A DNA stretch of 64,000 nt from Neoakkermansia glycaniphila (lineage in GTDB: Bacteria > Verrucomicrobiota > Verrucomicrobiia > Verrucomicrobiales > Akkermansiaceae): the NCBI RefSeq assembly GCF_001683795.1, contig NZ_LIGX01000013.1, positions 1-64,000 of the forward strand, read 5' to 3'. The translations under genes and the position numbers were made by a program. Under the pieces are notes generated by a model. It did no database searches and had not been told where the DNA came from. It worked only from the letters and a program-made list of their open reading frames with translations. Positions within the stretch are counted from its first letter, which is position 1. Each line of letters opens with the position of its first letter. Shown piece by piece: positions 1-8,660 of the stretch.

Positions 1-367
1 CATTAATACATCCCATGATCTGTTTTCCTGTGGTAAATCCAGGCATGTTGCCATAAGTAATCGGCGGCACAAGCAAAGAAATAATAGGCTTTTTGTGAGC
101 TAAAGCCGCTCCCAATTCAATTGAACAGTTCGGTCTGTTGAGAAAATTGGAACTAATTATAAAAACAACAATATCACAGTTTTTCAAACCCTCCAGCATA
201 TCCTCCGGGAAGTAAACATTGTTTGGAATCTGCATCGACGACTTGTCAGTATAGTAAACATCGTCATACTGAATGTAACATCCCAAGTTCATGAACTTTA
301 GAAACCGATCACACAAAAATTTGTCTGCGGAAGCGTGGCTAAGGAATACCTTATGTTTTTTGCACAT
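1..367 (-). CDS. TIR-domain protein, N-terminal part (cut by window edge)
   Basis: The 122 codons in the window encode the front of a Toll/interleukin-1 receptor (TIR) domain. Residues 6-15 (KVFLSHASAD) match the first strand and box 1 of bacterial TIR domains. A hydrophobic strand follows (DIVVFIISSNF), then CSIELGAAL with Glu84 at the place of the conserved NADase glutamate. The frame is open to position 1, so the C-terminus and any second domain are missing. ATG at 367 is the first start after an in-frame TGA and lies about 2 nt behind a promoter. The DNA is clearly more AT-rich than the rest of the window, which suggests transfer. Bacterial TIR proteins often act in anti-phage defence (Thoeris, CBASS-like systems) or as NADases; which applies here cannot be judged without the rest of the locus. 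Confidence 0.8.
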   Translation of the reverse strand, partial: MCKKHKVFLSHASADKFLCDRFLKFMNLGCYIQYDDVYYTDKSSMQIPNNVYFPEDMLEGLKNCDIVVFIISSNFLNRPNCSIELGAALAHKKPIISLLVPPITYGNMPGFTTGKQIMGCIN

Positions 368-375
368 GTGCAAAC

Positions 376-404
376 ATCATATAAACTTCGGTTTTTAACG
401 TCAA
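376..404 (-). promoter_or_regulatory. Promoter of the TIR gene
   Basis: On the minus strand a TTGACG -35 box and a TATGAT -10 box are separated by exactly 17 bp. The expected start of transcription falls at about 369, leaving only about 2 nt before the ATG at 367. Confidence 0.55.
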
Positions 405-779
405 GCCATTTAGCATATTGTATTCTAGTGCCTATACTATCTAAATGGATGGGTGTGGAAGATTGGATGTAAGAACGTTTGAAGAAGGTTGGGAAAATCG
501 CACAGAATGAAGACGAGTCTGTCTACAAGAAGGTTCACGGTCTCTTCACCGTATGGGGTTCAAGAAAACTCAGGGGATGGCCTGCGTGCACCCCATGGCG
601 ATGGATGAATGTTTTCCTTCAACGTGATGAAAGGACTTGTATGGCATAGTCGTATTAAGAGGGTCGTCATGCTACCGATGCTCTCCCGGCCTTGTGCTGT
701 TCATCGTTGGTGGGTGTAATCCGGCGTCGATCGATTGCCGAATATCGAAAGGAAAACAGTATTATATTATCTTTGTTTT
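405..779. other. Intergenic region without a recognisable gene
   Basis: About 375 bp between the TIR gene and the acyltransferase. It holds a short open frame (roughly 479-648, + strand) with no plausible start and no recognisable product, which may be decayed coding DNA. A TATTAT -10-like box at 765-770 sits just before the acyltransferase ATG but has no good -35 partner. Base composition shifts from AT-rich to GC-rich across it, so it probably marks the edge of a transferred segment. Confidence 0.4.
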
Positions 780-1919
780 ATGTTGAATTCGCAAGGTTCT
801 TCCGGTTTGCTCGGAAATGAGAAGCAGCATTTCGTCATTCTTGACGGGTTGCGCGGGGTGGCTGCCGTTATGGTCGTCTGGTTTCATATTTTTGAAGCGT
901 TTGCGACCAGCCATCTGGATCAGAGGATCAATCACGGTTATCTGGCGGTGGACTTTTTCTTCATGCTGTCCGGTTTTGTGATCGGCTACGCCTATGACGA
1001 CCGCTGGAAGACGATGAAGACGGGCGAGTTCATGAAGCGCCGCTTGATCCGCCTGCATCCGATGGTGGTGATGGGTGCGCTGATCGGTGCGGTGATGTTT
1101 TATTTTCAAGGCTGTTCCGTTTGGGATGTGACGCAGATTACGGTTGTTTCGCTGCTGATCGCCACGTTCGCCAATATGCTGCTGCTTCCGGCGACGACCG
1201 GGACGGAGGTGCGGGGCGTGGGTGAGATGTATCCGCTGAATGGGCCGAGCTGGTCGCTGTTTTTCGAGTATATCGGCAATATTCTGTATGCCCTGTTTAT
1301 CCGGAGGCTTTCGACGCGTTGGCTGACGGTGCTGGTGGTGGCTGCCGGGTGCGGTTTGGCTTCGTTCGGTATGTGGTGGGGGCCGACGGGCGATATTTGC
1401 GTGGGCTTTTCGATGAGGGAGTCGGAGATGATGGGCGGTTCCCTGCGCCTGCTGTATTCTTTCTCGGCAGGGCTTTTGCTGTTCCGCGTTTTCAAGCCGA
1501 TGCATGTCAAGGGTTCGTTCTGGATTTGCGGTCTGGCGCTCGCCGTTCTGCTGGCCGTTCCCCGTTTGGGCGGGGAGGAGGCTTTCTGGATGAACGGTGC
1601 GTATGAGACGGTTTGTTTCGCGTTGATTTTCCCGCTGCTGATCATTCTCGGGGCTTCGGGCAGGATTACCGATCCGGTGACCGATAAGGTGTGCCGGTTT
1701 TTGGGACAGATTTCCTATCCGTTGTATATGGTGCATTATCCGTTCATCTATTTGTATTTCGCGTGGGTGAAGAATGAGAATCTTTCGTTCGAGGAGTCGC
1801 TGCCCGGTGCCTTGGCCGTGGTGGTCGGAAGTATTCTGCTGGCCTACGCCTGCCTGAAGTGGTATGACGAGCCGGTGCGGAGGTTCTTGACGAGGAGGTT
1901 TGCCTCCAGGAAGAGTTGA
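780..1919 (+). CDS. Acyltransferase family 3 membrane protein (OafA/NodX type)
   Basis: Polytopic inner-membrane O-acyltransferase. The N-terminus has the family hallmark ILDGLRGVAAVMVVWFH, with the histidine used in catalysis, followed by HGYLAVDFFFMLSGFVIGYAY and about ten hydrophobic segments. The C-terminus (ISYPLYMVHYPFIYL, then a basic tail) is also typical. Proteins of this family add acetyl or other acyl groups to surface polysaccharides, lipopolysaccharide or peptidoglycan; the acceptor here is unknown. A TTG at 735 would extend the frame by 15 residues, but ATG 780 fits the family start better and lies 9 nt behind a TATTAT box. The gene stands alone and is followed by a terminator. 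Confidence 0.85.
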   Translation: MLNSQGSSGLLGNEKQHFVILDGLRGVAAVMVVWFHIFEAFATSHLDQRINHGYLAVDFFFMLSGFVIGYAYDDRWKTMKTGEFMKRRLIRLHPMVVMGALIGAVMFYFQGCSVWDVTQITVVSLLIATFANMLLLPATTGTEVRGVGEMYPLNGPSWSLFFEYIGNILYALFIRRLSTRWLTVLVVAAGCGLASFGMWWGPTGDICVGFSMRESEMMGGSLRLLYSFSAGLLLFRVFKPMHVKGSFWICGLALAVLLAVPRLGGEEAFWMNGAYETVCFALIFPLLIILGASGRITDPVTDKVCRFLGQISYPLYMVHYPFIYLYFAWVKNENLSFEESLPGALAVVVGSILLAYACLKWYDEPVRRFLTRRFASRKS

Positions 1920-1985
1920 CCGGGTGTTTTTGATCTGCATCGCCCCTATTTGTGCGGGCGGTGCATTTTGCGGAGAGGTGCTGTC

Positions 1986-2019
1986 GGGACGATGCGAGTT
2001 TAGTTTGCATCGTCCTTTT
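1986..2019 (+). terminator. Rho-independent terminator after the acyltransferase gene
   Basis: A 9-bp perfect stem (GGACGATGC at 1987-1995 with GCATCGTCC at 2007-2015) is followed directly by TTTT on the + strand. Confidence 0.6.
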
Positions 2020-2090
2020 GCCGTTTTGTTCCGGAGGATGACAAGGAGTTGGTTTGCGCTTCGTTCATGGCCGATTATGATGAGAAGATG

Positions 2091-2552
2091 ATGAAAACAA
2101 CGATGCCGATGCTGTTGGCTTGTTTATGGGCTGTGCCGATGGTTGGTGCGGCAGATGAGGCTGCCGGGAAAGCGCCTGAGAAGCAGGCGCAGTCCATTCA
2201 GGCCGGAGTGCACGGCGATCCCTTGAAGGATTTGCATGATTTCAAGGGGATCGAGTGTTACAAGGTTAAGGTGGGCGGCGAAGTGCGGTATTATCTGCTT
2301 TCCGGTACGAATAGGAATAAGTCCGTGCAGGAGATTGTGCAGCGTCCCGGCTATTATACGGATTTTCGTCTGATGCTGTCTTTTTCCCGGGCTCTGAAGG
2401 GGATGCCGTTGCCTTTTCTGATGGGGCCGGCTAACGCTTTCAGTTCAGGAGACCTCAAGGAGGATACGGCGATGCCTGTCAAAGTGCTTTCTTTTACCGA
2501 TGAGGAGAGGCAGGTGCACCGGAAGATGGGTGCGAGCGGGGCTGGGGTGTGA
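2091..2552 (+). CDS. Small secreted protein of unknown function
   Basis: A 153-residue protein starting MKTTMPMLLACLWAVPMVGAA, a clear Sec signal peptide with likely cleavage after the Ala-rich stretch. The mature part is mixed and charged, with no family I recognise. ATG 2091 (or the adjacent ATG 2088) is preferred over the longer frame from 2049 because it places the signal peptide at the N-terminus and GAGAAG lies just upstream. It converges with the sulfatase gene, leaving only 13 bp between the stops. Confidence 0.6.
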   Translation: MKTTMPMLLACLWAVPMVGAADEAAGKAPEKQAQSIQAGVHGDPLKDLHDFKGIECYKVKVGGEVRYYLLSGTNRNKSVQEIVQRPGYYTDFRLMLSFSRALKGMPLPFLMGPANAFSSGDLKEDTAMPVKVLSFTDEERQVHRKMGASGAGV

Positions 2553-2565
2553 TGCCCGGTGCGCG

Positions 2566-3996
2566 TTAAGGGGCCTGTTTGTTTGGGGCTGAGTTTCCGG
2601 GTTGTGTGGCGGGTTTGGCTTTGCTGTATTGTTTCAGTAGGCCGGAGGACCATGAAATGGCATCCGGATAGCGGCAGGCCGGGGTGGTGGTGAGGTAGGA
2701 GCCGAGTTTTCCGGCGAGAGGGGAAGCTTCTCCGATGTGCGAGGAGTAGAGGTCGTTCGTTTCGCTGTTGTCGCGGGCAATGTCGTAGAGCTGCGGCGCA
2801 CGGTCGGGAACGAGGATGTATTTGTCGTCGCCGTCGAGGATGGCCGAGGTGTAGTCCGTGCACCAGTAGAGGGTGCGTTTTTCGCGGTTGTCCTGCATGG
2901 GAAGGAGCCGCAGGAGGTCGGTTCCGTCGAGCTTTTCGGGTTGGGTAATGCCATTGGCGGCGAGCATCATGGGGAGGATGTCGACGGTGGAGACGACTTG
3001 TCCGCAGGTGCTGCCGGGTTTCAGCTGTGCATTGGCCGGGTAGCGGACGATGAAGGGGACGCGGACGCCGCCTTCGTAGTGGAGGCGTTTTTCCCCTTTC
3101 AGAGGGGCGTTGCAGGCGGGGCTGTCCGGTGCGCCGCCGTTGTCGGAGAGGAAGATGACGATGGTGTCGTTTGCCTTGCCGGTTTCATCGAGAGCGGCGA
3201 GGATATTGCCGACGGCCCTATCCAGTGCGTAGACCATGGCGCAGTAGGTGCGCCTGTCGCCCGGGCGGATGTGTTTGAATTGTTCAAGGTCTGCGGGGGT
3301 GGCTTGAAGCGGCCAGTGCGGTGCATTGAATGCGGCGTACAGGAAGAAGGGTTTGTCGCTGTGCTGCTGCGAGCGGATGAAGCGGACGCTTTCGCGGGCA
3401 ATGTCGTCGGTGAGGTAGGTGATTTTGGTGTCCGCCCCGGTGTTGGTTTGGATTTGCGAGGGGTTGAGGCCCGCGATTTCGGGTTTGCGCTCGAAATAGT
3501 GGCGGGAGCCGCCGAGGAATCCCCACCAAGTGTCGAATCCCCGGTCGGTGGGTGTGTATCCTTCGGTGTGGCCGAGGTGCCATTTGCCGATGGCTGCGCT
3601 GGCGTAGCCTTTGCTTTTGAGGTAGGCGGGAAGGCAGGTTTCTGTTTGCGGCAGTCCGTAATGGGATTCCGGCAGGTAGTCGATTTGCGTGTTGGGGTTG
3701 GTGGTGATGCCGTAGCGTTTCGGGAATTTGCCGGTGAGCAGGCCCATGCGGGAAGGGGCGCACATGGGAGCGGTGACGTAGGCGCGGGTGCAGATGACGC
3801 CCTGCCGGGCGAGGCTGTCGATGTGGGGCGTGGGGATCTGGAGAGATCCGGTGCAGCCGAGGTCGCCGTATCCGAGGTCATCCGCAATGATGACGACGAG
3901 GTTGGGACGGGTGGATTCGGCTGGTTCAGTTTGTCCGGTTGCGTGGTTCCACGCCAGAGTGGAGAGGATGAAGCAAGCGAGTTTTTTCCACATCAT
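2566..3996 (-). CDS. Secreted S1-family sulfatase
   Basis: Formylglycine-dependent arylsulfatase-type enzyme, 476 residues with an N-terminal signal peptide (about 1-22). The metal-binding aspartates are in IIADDLGYGDLG (residues 36-47). The sulfatase signature is CAPSRMGLLTG, with Cys79 expected to be converted to formylglycine by a maturase not in this window. HWPLQ and SDNGGAPDS supply further active-site residues. Sequence style is closest to N-acetylgalactosamine-6-sulfatase-like or arylsulfatase A-like enzymes. In a gut mucin degrader it would remove sulfate from mucin or glycosaminoglycan sugars, but the exact substrate cannot be read from the sequence. The gene follows the sensor kinase by 33 bp on the same strand and may share its transcript. 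Confidence 0.9.
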   Translation of the reverse strand: MMWKKLACFILSTLAWNHATGQTEPAESTRPNLVVIIADDLGYGDLGCTGSLQIPTPHIDSLARQGVICTRAYVTAPMCAPSRMGLLTGKFPKRYGITTNPNTQIDYLPESHYGLPQTETCLPAYLKSKGYASAAIGKWHLGHTEGYTPTDRGFDTWWGFLGGSRHYFERKPEIAGLNPSQIQTNTGADTKITYLTDDIARESVRFIRSQQHSDKPFFLYAAFNAPHWPLQATPADLEQFKHIRPGDRRTYCAMVYALDRAVGNILAALDETGKANDTIVIFLSDNGGAPDSPACNAPLKGEKRLHYEGGVRVPFIVRYPANAQLKPGSTCGQVVSTVDILPMMLAANGITQPEKLDGTDLLRLLPMQDNREKRTLYWCTDYTSAILDGDDKYILVPDRAPQLYDIARDNSETNDLYSSHIGEASPLAGKLGSYLTTTPACRYPDAISWSSGLLKQYSKAKPATQPGNSAPNKQAP

Positions 3997-4029
3997 GTTT
4001 AATAATACGTATGATGTGAAGGGGTTCTT

Positions 4030-5241
4030 TCATCCGATCGCGTTTTTGGCGATGGGCAGTTCGATGGTGAAGGCGGTTTCCTTGCCGGGGGTGCTGGTGG
4101 CGCCGATGGTGCCGTGGTGCGCTTCGACGGCGCGGCGGACGATGGAGAGGCCGAGTCCTGTGCCTTTGATGGGGCCGGATTGCTGGACGCGGTAGAAGCG
4201 GTTGAAGATGTAGGGGAGGTGCTCGGCGGGGATGCCGATGCCGTCGTCGATGACGCGGATGATGTGTTTGCCGTTTGCGTCGCGTGCTTCGAGGCGGAGA
4301 CGGAGGCCCGGGGCGGGGTTTTGCTTGAGGGCGTTTTCCATCAGGTTGAAGAGTACCTGGGTCCAGTAGAATTTGTCTCCCGAGAGGATGTAGGGTTTCG
4401 GGGAGATGTCGATGGAGATGGTGGCACCGTTGTGGTTGCCGAGGCTTTCGAGGCGAAGGGCGACATCTTCCGCGATCTCGCAGAGGTCGAAGGTTTCGTT
4501 TTGGAGGTATCCGGTTTCCGGCGTTTCGAGGCGGGAGATGACGAGCATGTCTTCAACGAGGCGAACGATGCGCTGGGTGTGTTTCATCATGAGGTCGAGG
4601 ACGTGGTTGCGGGTGGCGGGGTCGTTGCCCATTTCTTCGTCTTCGAGGAGGTTTTCGAGGTAGCCGCGGATGATGGTGAGGGGGGTGCGGAGTTCATGTG
4701 AGGCGTTGGCGACGAAGTCGCGGCGCATGATTTGGGTGCGGTGTTCTCCGGTGACGTCGTGGAAGACGATGCCGATGTGGTTTTCTCCGTTGTTGAGGGG
4801 GGTGGAGATGATTTGGTAGTTGCGCGTTTCCGGGACGGGGCTTTTGGCGGTGGTCTGGATGTCGACGGTTTCCATCCAGGGTTCGGCAGCGTTGGCGGCG
4901 TGTTCGAGGACGTTGCGGAAGGCGGATGCTTCGAGGACGCGCAGGAGGTTCATCGGTTTTTTTTCGTCGATGCCGAGGAGGGCCCCGGCGAGGGCGTTGG
5001 CCATGATGAGCCTGCCGGACGGGCGCATGATGAGGAAGGGTACGCCGAGGGCCTCGAGGAAGAGGGCTTTGTCCTGCTGGAGGCGGCGTTCGGTTTCCTT
5101 GTCCCGAAGCCGCAGGTGGTGCAGTTCGAGTTTGGCGCGTTCGAGTTCCTCCTTCATCCGCCGCAGGCGCATGCGGTTGAAGCTGTATGGGATGAGGAAG
5201 GCGATGAGGATGAACCCCGTTGTGAGACCCCAGGATACCAT
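4030..5241 (-). CDS. PhoR-like sensor histidine kinase
   Basis: Membrane-anchored kinase of 403 residues. One transmembrane helix lies at about 5-20, then a charged coiled coil (22-60), a PAS-like sensor region (60-165) and the kinase core. The H-box FVANASHELRTPL carries phospho-accepting His182. The N-box (NLMENALK), G1 (DDGIGIP), F-box (FNRFYR) and G2 (GTGLGLSI) are all present, so it should be active. There is almost no periplasmic domain, as in PhoR. It lies 113 bp downstream of the PiT phosphate transporter on the same strand, which fits a role in phosphate sensing. No response regulator gene is next to it. Confidence 0.85.
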   Translation of the reverse strand: MVSWGLTTGFILIAFLIPYSFNRMRLRRMKEELERAKLELHHLRLRDKETERRLQQDKALFLEALGVPFLIMRPSGRLIMANALAGALLGIDEKKPMNLLRVLEASAFRNVLEHAANAAEPWMETVDIQTTAKSPVPETRNYQIISTPLNNGENHIGIVFHDVTGEHRTQIMRRDFVANASHELRTPLTIIRGYLENLLEDEEMGNDPATRNHVLDLMMKHTQRIVRLVEDMLVISRLETPETGYLQNETFDLCEIAEDVALRLESLGNHNGATISIDISPKPYILSGDKFYWTQVLFNLMENALKQNPAPGLRLRLEARDANGKHIIRVIDDGIGIPAEHLPYIFNRFYRVQQSGPIKGTGLGLSIVRRAVEAHHGTIGATSTPGKETAFTIELPIAKNAIG

Positions 5242-5354
5242 GGTGTTGTGGAGGAAGGTTAGGGTGCGGGATGCCCGCGCACCGATTGTAGCCTGTTTTC
5301 TGCGGAAATGCGATGAAAAAGGTATCGGCGCGCGAGGCGGCGGTTTGAGGAAGA

Positions 5355-7577
5355 TCAGCCTTCGAGGAGGTCTTTCTGATCTTTCATCAGGCTGTATGAG
5401 CGGCGGATCATGGAGCGCGTTTCGTTCAGAAGGTTGAGGTACAGGATGCTGTTTCGCGCCTGGCTTTCGTCTTCGGTTCCGCGCAGGAGGTGGTGGCGGA
5501 TGCTGTCGGCGAATTCTTCACTGAGGTCGGTGGCTTCTTCGAGGGCTTTTTCAAGTCCGGCGTAGTTGCTGGCGCGGAGCATGCCACAGAGTTCCGGGTA
5601 GAATTTGGCGACGTGTTCGGTGAGGGCGAGGAGTTCCTGCGCCTGTTCGTGGTCGAGTCCGGCGTGGTTGTTGTCGATGTGGCTGAAGCTGGCCTGGACG
5701 ATGATGTTGAGGGATTCGACGGTGGCCTGCATGCTTTCGGTGACGCGGAAGAGGAGCTGGCCGCGGTCGACGAGGTCGGGCGAGATGTGCCGGAGGCTCG
5801 GGATGATTTCGAAGTTTTTCCTGTCGCGCAGTTCTTTGCCGATTTCCTTGGTTTCCTTGCGGAATTTCTTGAGTTGCTTGCGGTTTTCGGTAATGAGGGC
5901 GTCGATGGAGCCTTTGTAGATTCCGAGGACGCGGCCGAGGAGCTCGGCGGAGCCGATGCCGATGCTGCGGAGGGTGTTGTCGTTGCCGAGGTTGAGTTCT
6001 TCCACCTGTTTCTTATGCTTGTTTTTGTGCATGATGGCAGATTTGATGAGCAGGGCTGCGACAATGCCGACCATGAGGACGATGCCTCCGAAGCCTCCGG
6101 CCATGAGGACCATGGCGCAGATGAAGGCAGCGGTGCAGGCCGCAAAGGCGGTGAAGAACCAGCCCGCGATGACGGTCATGACGCCGGTGATGCGGTAGAC
6201 GGCGCTATCGCGTCCCCATGCGCGGTCGGCGAGGGAGGAACCCATGGCGACCATGAAGGTGACGTAGGTGGTGGAAAGCGGGAGTTTGAGCGAGGTGGCG
6301 AGGGAGATGAGGAGGGCTGCAATGGTGAGGTTGACGGAGGCGCGGATGAGGTCGAAGGCCTGTCCGTTGTCTTCGGACGCGGGGAGGGGCTCAAAGCGTT
6401 TGCCGATGAAGCGGGCGATGGGAGCCGGGGTGATGCGGGTGAGGCCCTGTGCGAATTTGAGGGTGTAGCGCACGAGCATGCGGGCGGGCGGTGCGGAGCC
6501 GAAGCGTTCCATGCCGCCGTTTTTGCGGGCGAGGTTGACTTCGGTGTCGGTGACGGTGCGTGCTTTTTTGGAGAACATGAGCGCGCCTACCATGATGAGG
6601 CCAGCAACGATGAGGTAGCGCCAGTCGGCGACGACGGGTTTGGCGAGGTCGCCCATGTAGAGGTCGGAGAGGTTGCCTCCGGCGGCGACGTGCGCCTGGG
6701 CGATTTCATAGGAGGATTGCCCGGCCATGAAGACGCCGATGAAGTTGACGAGGTCGTTGCCCGCGAAGGCGAGGGCGAGTGCCATGGTGCCCGCGAGGAC
6801 GATGAATTTGAGGATGTTGACGCGGCCGAGGTGCTGCAGGATGAACATCAGGACGGTCCAGCCGGCGAAGGAGGCGAGGAGGCAGTAGTGAAGGTGGGTG
6901 TCGAGGTATTTGACGGTTTCCTTGTCGAGGATGGTGCTGCCCTTGAGTCCCTTGAAGATGGCGAAGTAGGTGATGGCAGTGAGGGCGAGGCCGCACCAAA
7001 TGGCACCGATGTATTTGTAGGTTTTCTGGTAGCGGAAGCTGAAGATGAGGCGCGATATCCACATGATGACGATGCCGCAGGTGAAGGCGACGCCGACTGA
7101 AGCGAAGATGCCGGTGACGATGGCTAGCGCTTTTGAGGAGTTGATATAGTCGCTGAGGTTCTGCACGACGTTGTCTCCCATGGTGCACATGTTGTACACG
7201 GCGACGGCGACGGCTGCACCGAGGAGTTCGAAGACGAGGGAGACGGTGGTGGATGTGGGCAGGCCGAAGGTGTTGAAGAGGTCCAGCAGGATGACGTCCG
7301 TCAGCATCACGGCGAGGAAGAGCAGCATGATGTCGTGGAAGTTGAACTGCGCGGGGACGAAGACGCCGCTTCGGGCGATTTCCATCATGCCGCTGGAGAA
7401 GGAGGAGCCGATGACGACACCCACAGCCGCAACGGCGATGATGACGCTGCGCGAGGCGGCGCGTGAGCCGACGGCGGAGTTGAGGAAGTTGGCGGCGTCG
7501 TTCGATACGCCGACTACGAGGTCGAAGCCTGCCAGGAGGAGCAGGATGCCGAGGATGACGATGTAGATGGTGTCCAT
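5355..7577 (-). CDS. PiT-family inorganic phosphate transporter with PhoU-like tail
   Basis: Low-affinity phosphate permease of 740 residues. It has two PiT repeats: near the N-terminus GVSNDAANFLNSAVG, and in the middle FAGNDLVNFIGV, each matching the conserved GxND motif that binds phosphate and cation. About 12 hydrophobic helices cover residues 1-520. The C-terminal 200 residues are soluble, helical and charged and resemble PhoU/DUF47-type regulatory domains, longer than classic PitA (about 500 residues). ATG 7577 follows a good promoter. The neighbour PhoR-like kinase supports phosphate uptake and sensing as a unit. Confidence 0.88.
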   Translation of the reverse strand: MDTIYIVILGILLLLAGFDLVVGVSNDAANFLNSAVGSRAASRSVIIAVAAVGVVIGSSFSSGMMEIARSGVFVPAQFNFHDIMLLFLAVMLTDVILLDLFNTFGLPTSTTVSLVFELLGAAVAVAVYNMCTMGDNVVQNLSDYINSSKALAIVTGIFASVGVAFTCGIVIMWISRLIFSFRYQKTYKYIGAIWCGLALTAITYFAIFKGLKGSTILDKETVKYLDTHLHYCLLASFAGWTVLMFILQHLGRVNILKFIVLAGTMALALAFAGNDLVNFIGVFMAGQSSYEIAQAHVAAGGNLSDLYMGDLAKPVVADWRYLIVAGLIMVGALMFSKKARTVTDTEVNLARKNGGMERFGSAPPARMLVRYTLKFAQGLTRITPAPIARFIGKRFEPLPASEDNGQAFDLIRASVNLTIAALLISLATSLKLPLSTTYVTFMVAMGSSLADRAWGRDSAVYRITGVMTVIAGWFFTAFAACTAAFICAMVLMAGGFGGIVLMVGIVAALLIKSAIMHKNKHKKQVEELNLGNDNTLRSIGIGSAELLGRVLGIYKGSIDALITENRKQLKKFRKETKEIGKELRDRKNFEIIPSLRHISPDLVDRGQLLFRVTESMQATVESLNIIVQASFSHIDNNHAGLDHEQAQELLALTEHVAKFYPELCGMLRASNYAGLEKALEEATDLSEEFADSIRHHLLRGTEDESQARNSILYLNLLNETRSMIRRSYSLMKDQKDLLEG

Positions 7578-7624
7578 TCTAGTGTCTTGTTGTCTTGCAG
7601 GAGTTGCGTACTCCGATGTTGGGG

Positions 7625-7653
7625 GTATTATGTAGCACGCAAGCGTGTGACAA
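7625..7653 (-). promoter_or_regulatory. Promoter of the phosphate transporter gene
   Basis: Minus-strand TTGTCA (-35) and TAATAC (-10) with 17 bp between them. A small palindrome (CACGCAAGCGTG, 7636-7647) fills most of the spacer and could be a repressor site. The leader to the ATG at 7577 is about 40 nt. Confidence 0.5.
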
Positions 7654-7663
7654 ACGCCTTTTT

Positions 7664-7687
7664 CTTTGTGACGATTTCGTCACAAAG
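7664..7687. promoter_or_regulatory. Perfect 11-bp inverted repeat upstream of the PiT promoter
   Basis: CTTTGTGACGA and its exact complement flank a 2-bp centre. The site is centred about 57 bp upstream of the predicted start of transcription, where activators often bind. No U-tract follows on either strand, so it does not look like a terminator. The arms contain TGTGA and TCACA, as in CRP-type sites, but the spacing is 8 rather than 6 bp. Confidence 0.45.
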
Positions 7688-7774
7688 GGAGATTTCAGTT
7701 CTCCTTCTGTTTTATTGATGAGGCTGACAGCAAGGGTGTTGAGGCGTTTGGCATGCCATCGCGACGATGGTTGG

Positions 7775-8653
7775 CTATTCTTCCGGATAGCGGGAGGGCA
7801 GGCAGTCCCATTCGTCATGGGGTGCTCCATCGTAGGAGAAGGAACGGGTGGTCGGTGTTCCGTTTTTGCCTTGTGTGTGGAAGGTGACCGTGAAGTCGTT
7901 TGTTCCGAAAGAAAGCAGTTGCGGTCCCGGCTCCGGTGCATCGGTATGTTTGGTGCATATTGCGACGCAACGTTTGTGTTGCCATTTGCCGGTTTGATTC
8001 TTTTGGAAAAGATAGATGTCGTAGAGCGTGCTTCCGTCGGCTGCCCCGTGCCAGTGTACGATGGCGGAGTAGCGGTCGCCGGGAATGGGAAAGAGGTAGC
8101 AATCTTCCTGCAACCGGAGGGAGTTCCAATCCGTCTGCCATGTGAAGATTCTTTGGCGAGGGCTGTCGGGTGAGTATGGCCGGACGTGGAAGGAAGGGTG
8201 TTCTTCATGTTTGTCCAGCCAGTTGCGGATGCGGTCGATCGTTTGTTCTCCGCGGCGGTTTGGGAGAAGGCAAATAGGGAATTCGCGATGAAGAATGTCG
8301 AGGATGGCTTGTTTGTTGGCACGATTTGCCAGCGGGTAGGCATCCAGAAGAGTATGGAAAAGGGTCAGTGCATCTTCGGTTGCAAGGGGGAGGTGTTGGC
8401 GTGTGTTCAGGTAGATGGAGCTGTCGATGGCGAGCAGCCATGCCAGCTGGTTCGTTTGGTTGGTGGTGATGAGATGGCGAACGACGAGGGCGGTCGAGAT
8501 TGTTTTCCAAGCGGGGTGCGACCGCGAACGGGAGGGGTGTTCGAGGCTGAACCGCCAGTTTTCGACGACTCGTTCTTTTTCAATATCTGCGGGAGGACGA
8601 GCGATTCCGTCGCTTGATGAAATGAAGAGTCCAAGGATGGCAACCGCTGTCAC
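7775..8653 (-). CDS. Secreted protein of unknown function
   Basis: A 292-residue protein. The open frame continues upstream through xth in another frame, giving a low-complexity stretch that is not real protein. The true start is most likely GTG 8653, which begins a hydrophobic signal-like segment (TAVAILGLFISSSDGIA) and lies 7 nt past the xth stop. The mature part is rich in Trp, His and Arg and has no motif I recognise; the C-terminal half looks like a beta-rich domain. It is the last gene of the pdh-lpxI-xth run on this strand. Confidence 0.6.
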   Translation of the reverse strand: MTAVAILGLFISSSDGIARPPADIEKERVVENWRFSLEHPSRSRSHPAWKTISTALVVRHLITTNQTNQLAWLLAIDSSIYLNTRQHLPLATEDALTLFHTLLDAYPLANRANKQAILDILHREFPICLLPNRRGEQTIDRIRNWLDKHEEHPSFHVRPYSPDSPRQRIFTWQTDWNSLRLQEDCYLFPIPGDRYSAIVHWHGAADGSTLYDIYLFQKNQTGKWQHKRCVAICTKHTDAPEPGPQLLSFGTNDFTVTFHTQGKNGTPTTRSFSYDGAPHDEWDCLPSRYPEE

Positions 8654-8660
8654 AAGCTGA

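Noticed and set aside
1..367. A complete Thoeris or CBASS system
   Set aside because: Only the TIR N-terminus is in the window; no ThsA-like, SIR2-like or cyclase gene is visible, so naming a system would be invention.
479..648. Open + strand stretch in the left intergenic region
   Set aside because: No start codon, no ribosome-binding site and no recognisable product; at most decayed sequence.
5490..7100. Long + strand open frame opposite the PiT gene (536 codons, Gly/Glu/Asp-rich)
   Set aside because: It mirrors the codon bias of the minus-strand gene and its product is low complexity. The same applies to frames opposite the pdh genes (11092-13662), parE (28364-30160), rpoD (48638-50746) and the Ca2+ ATPase (56958-58355).
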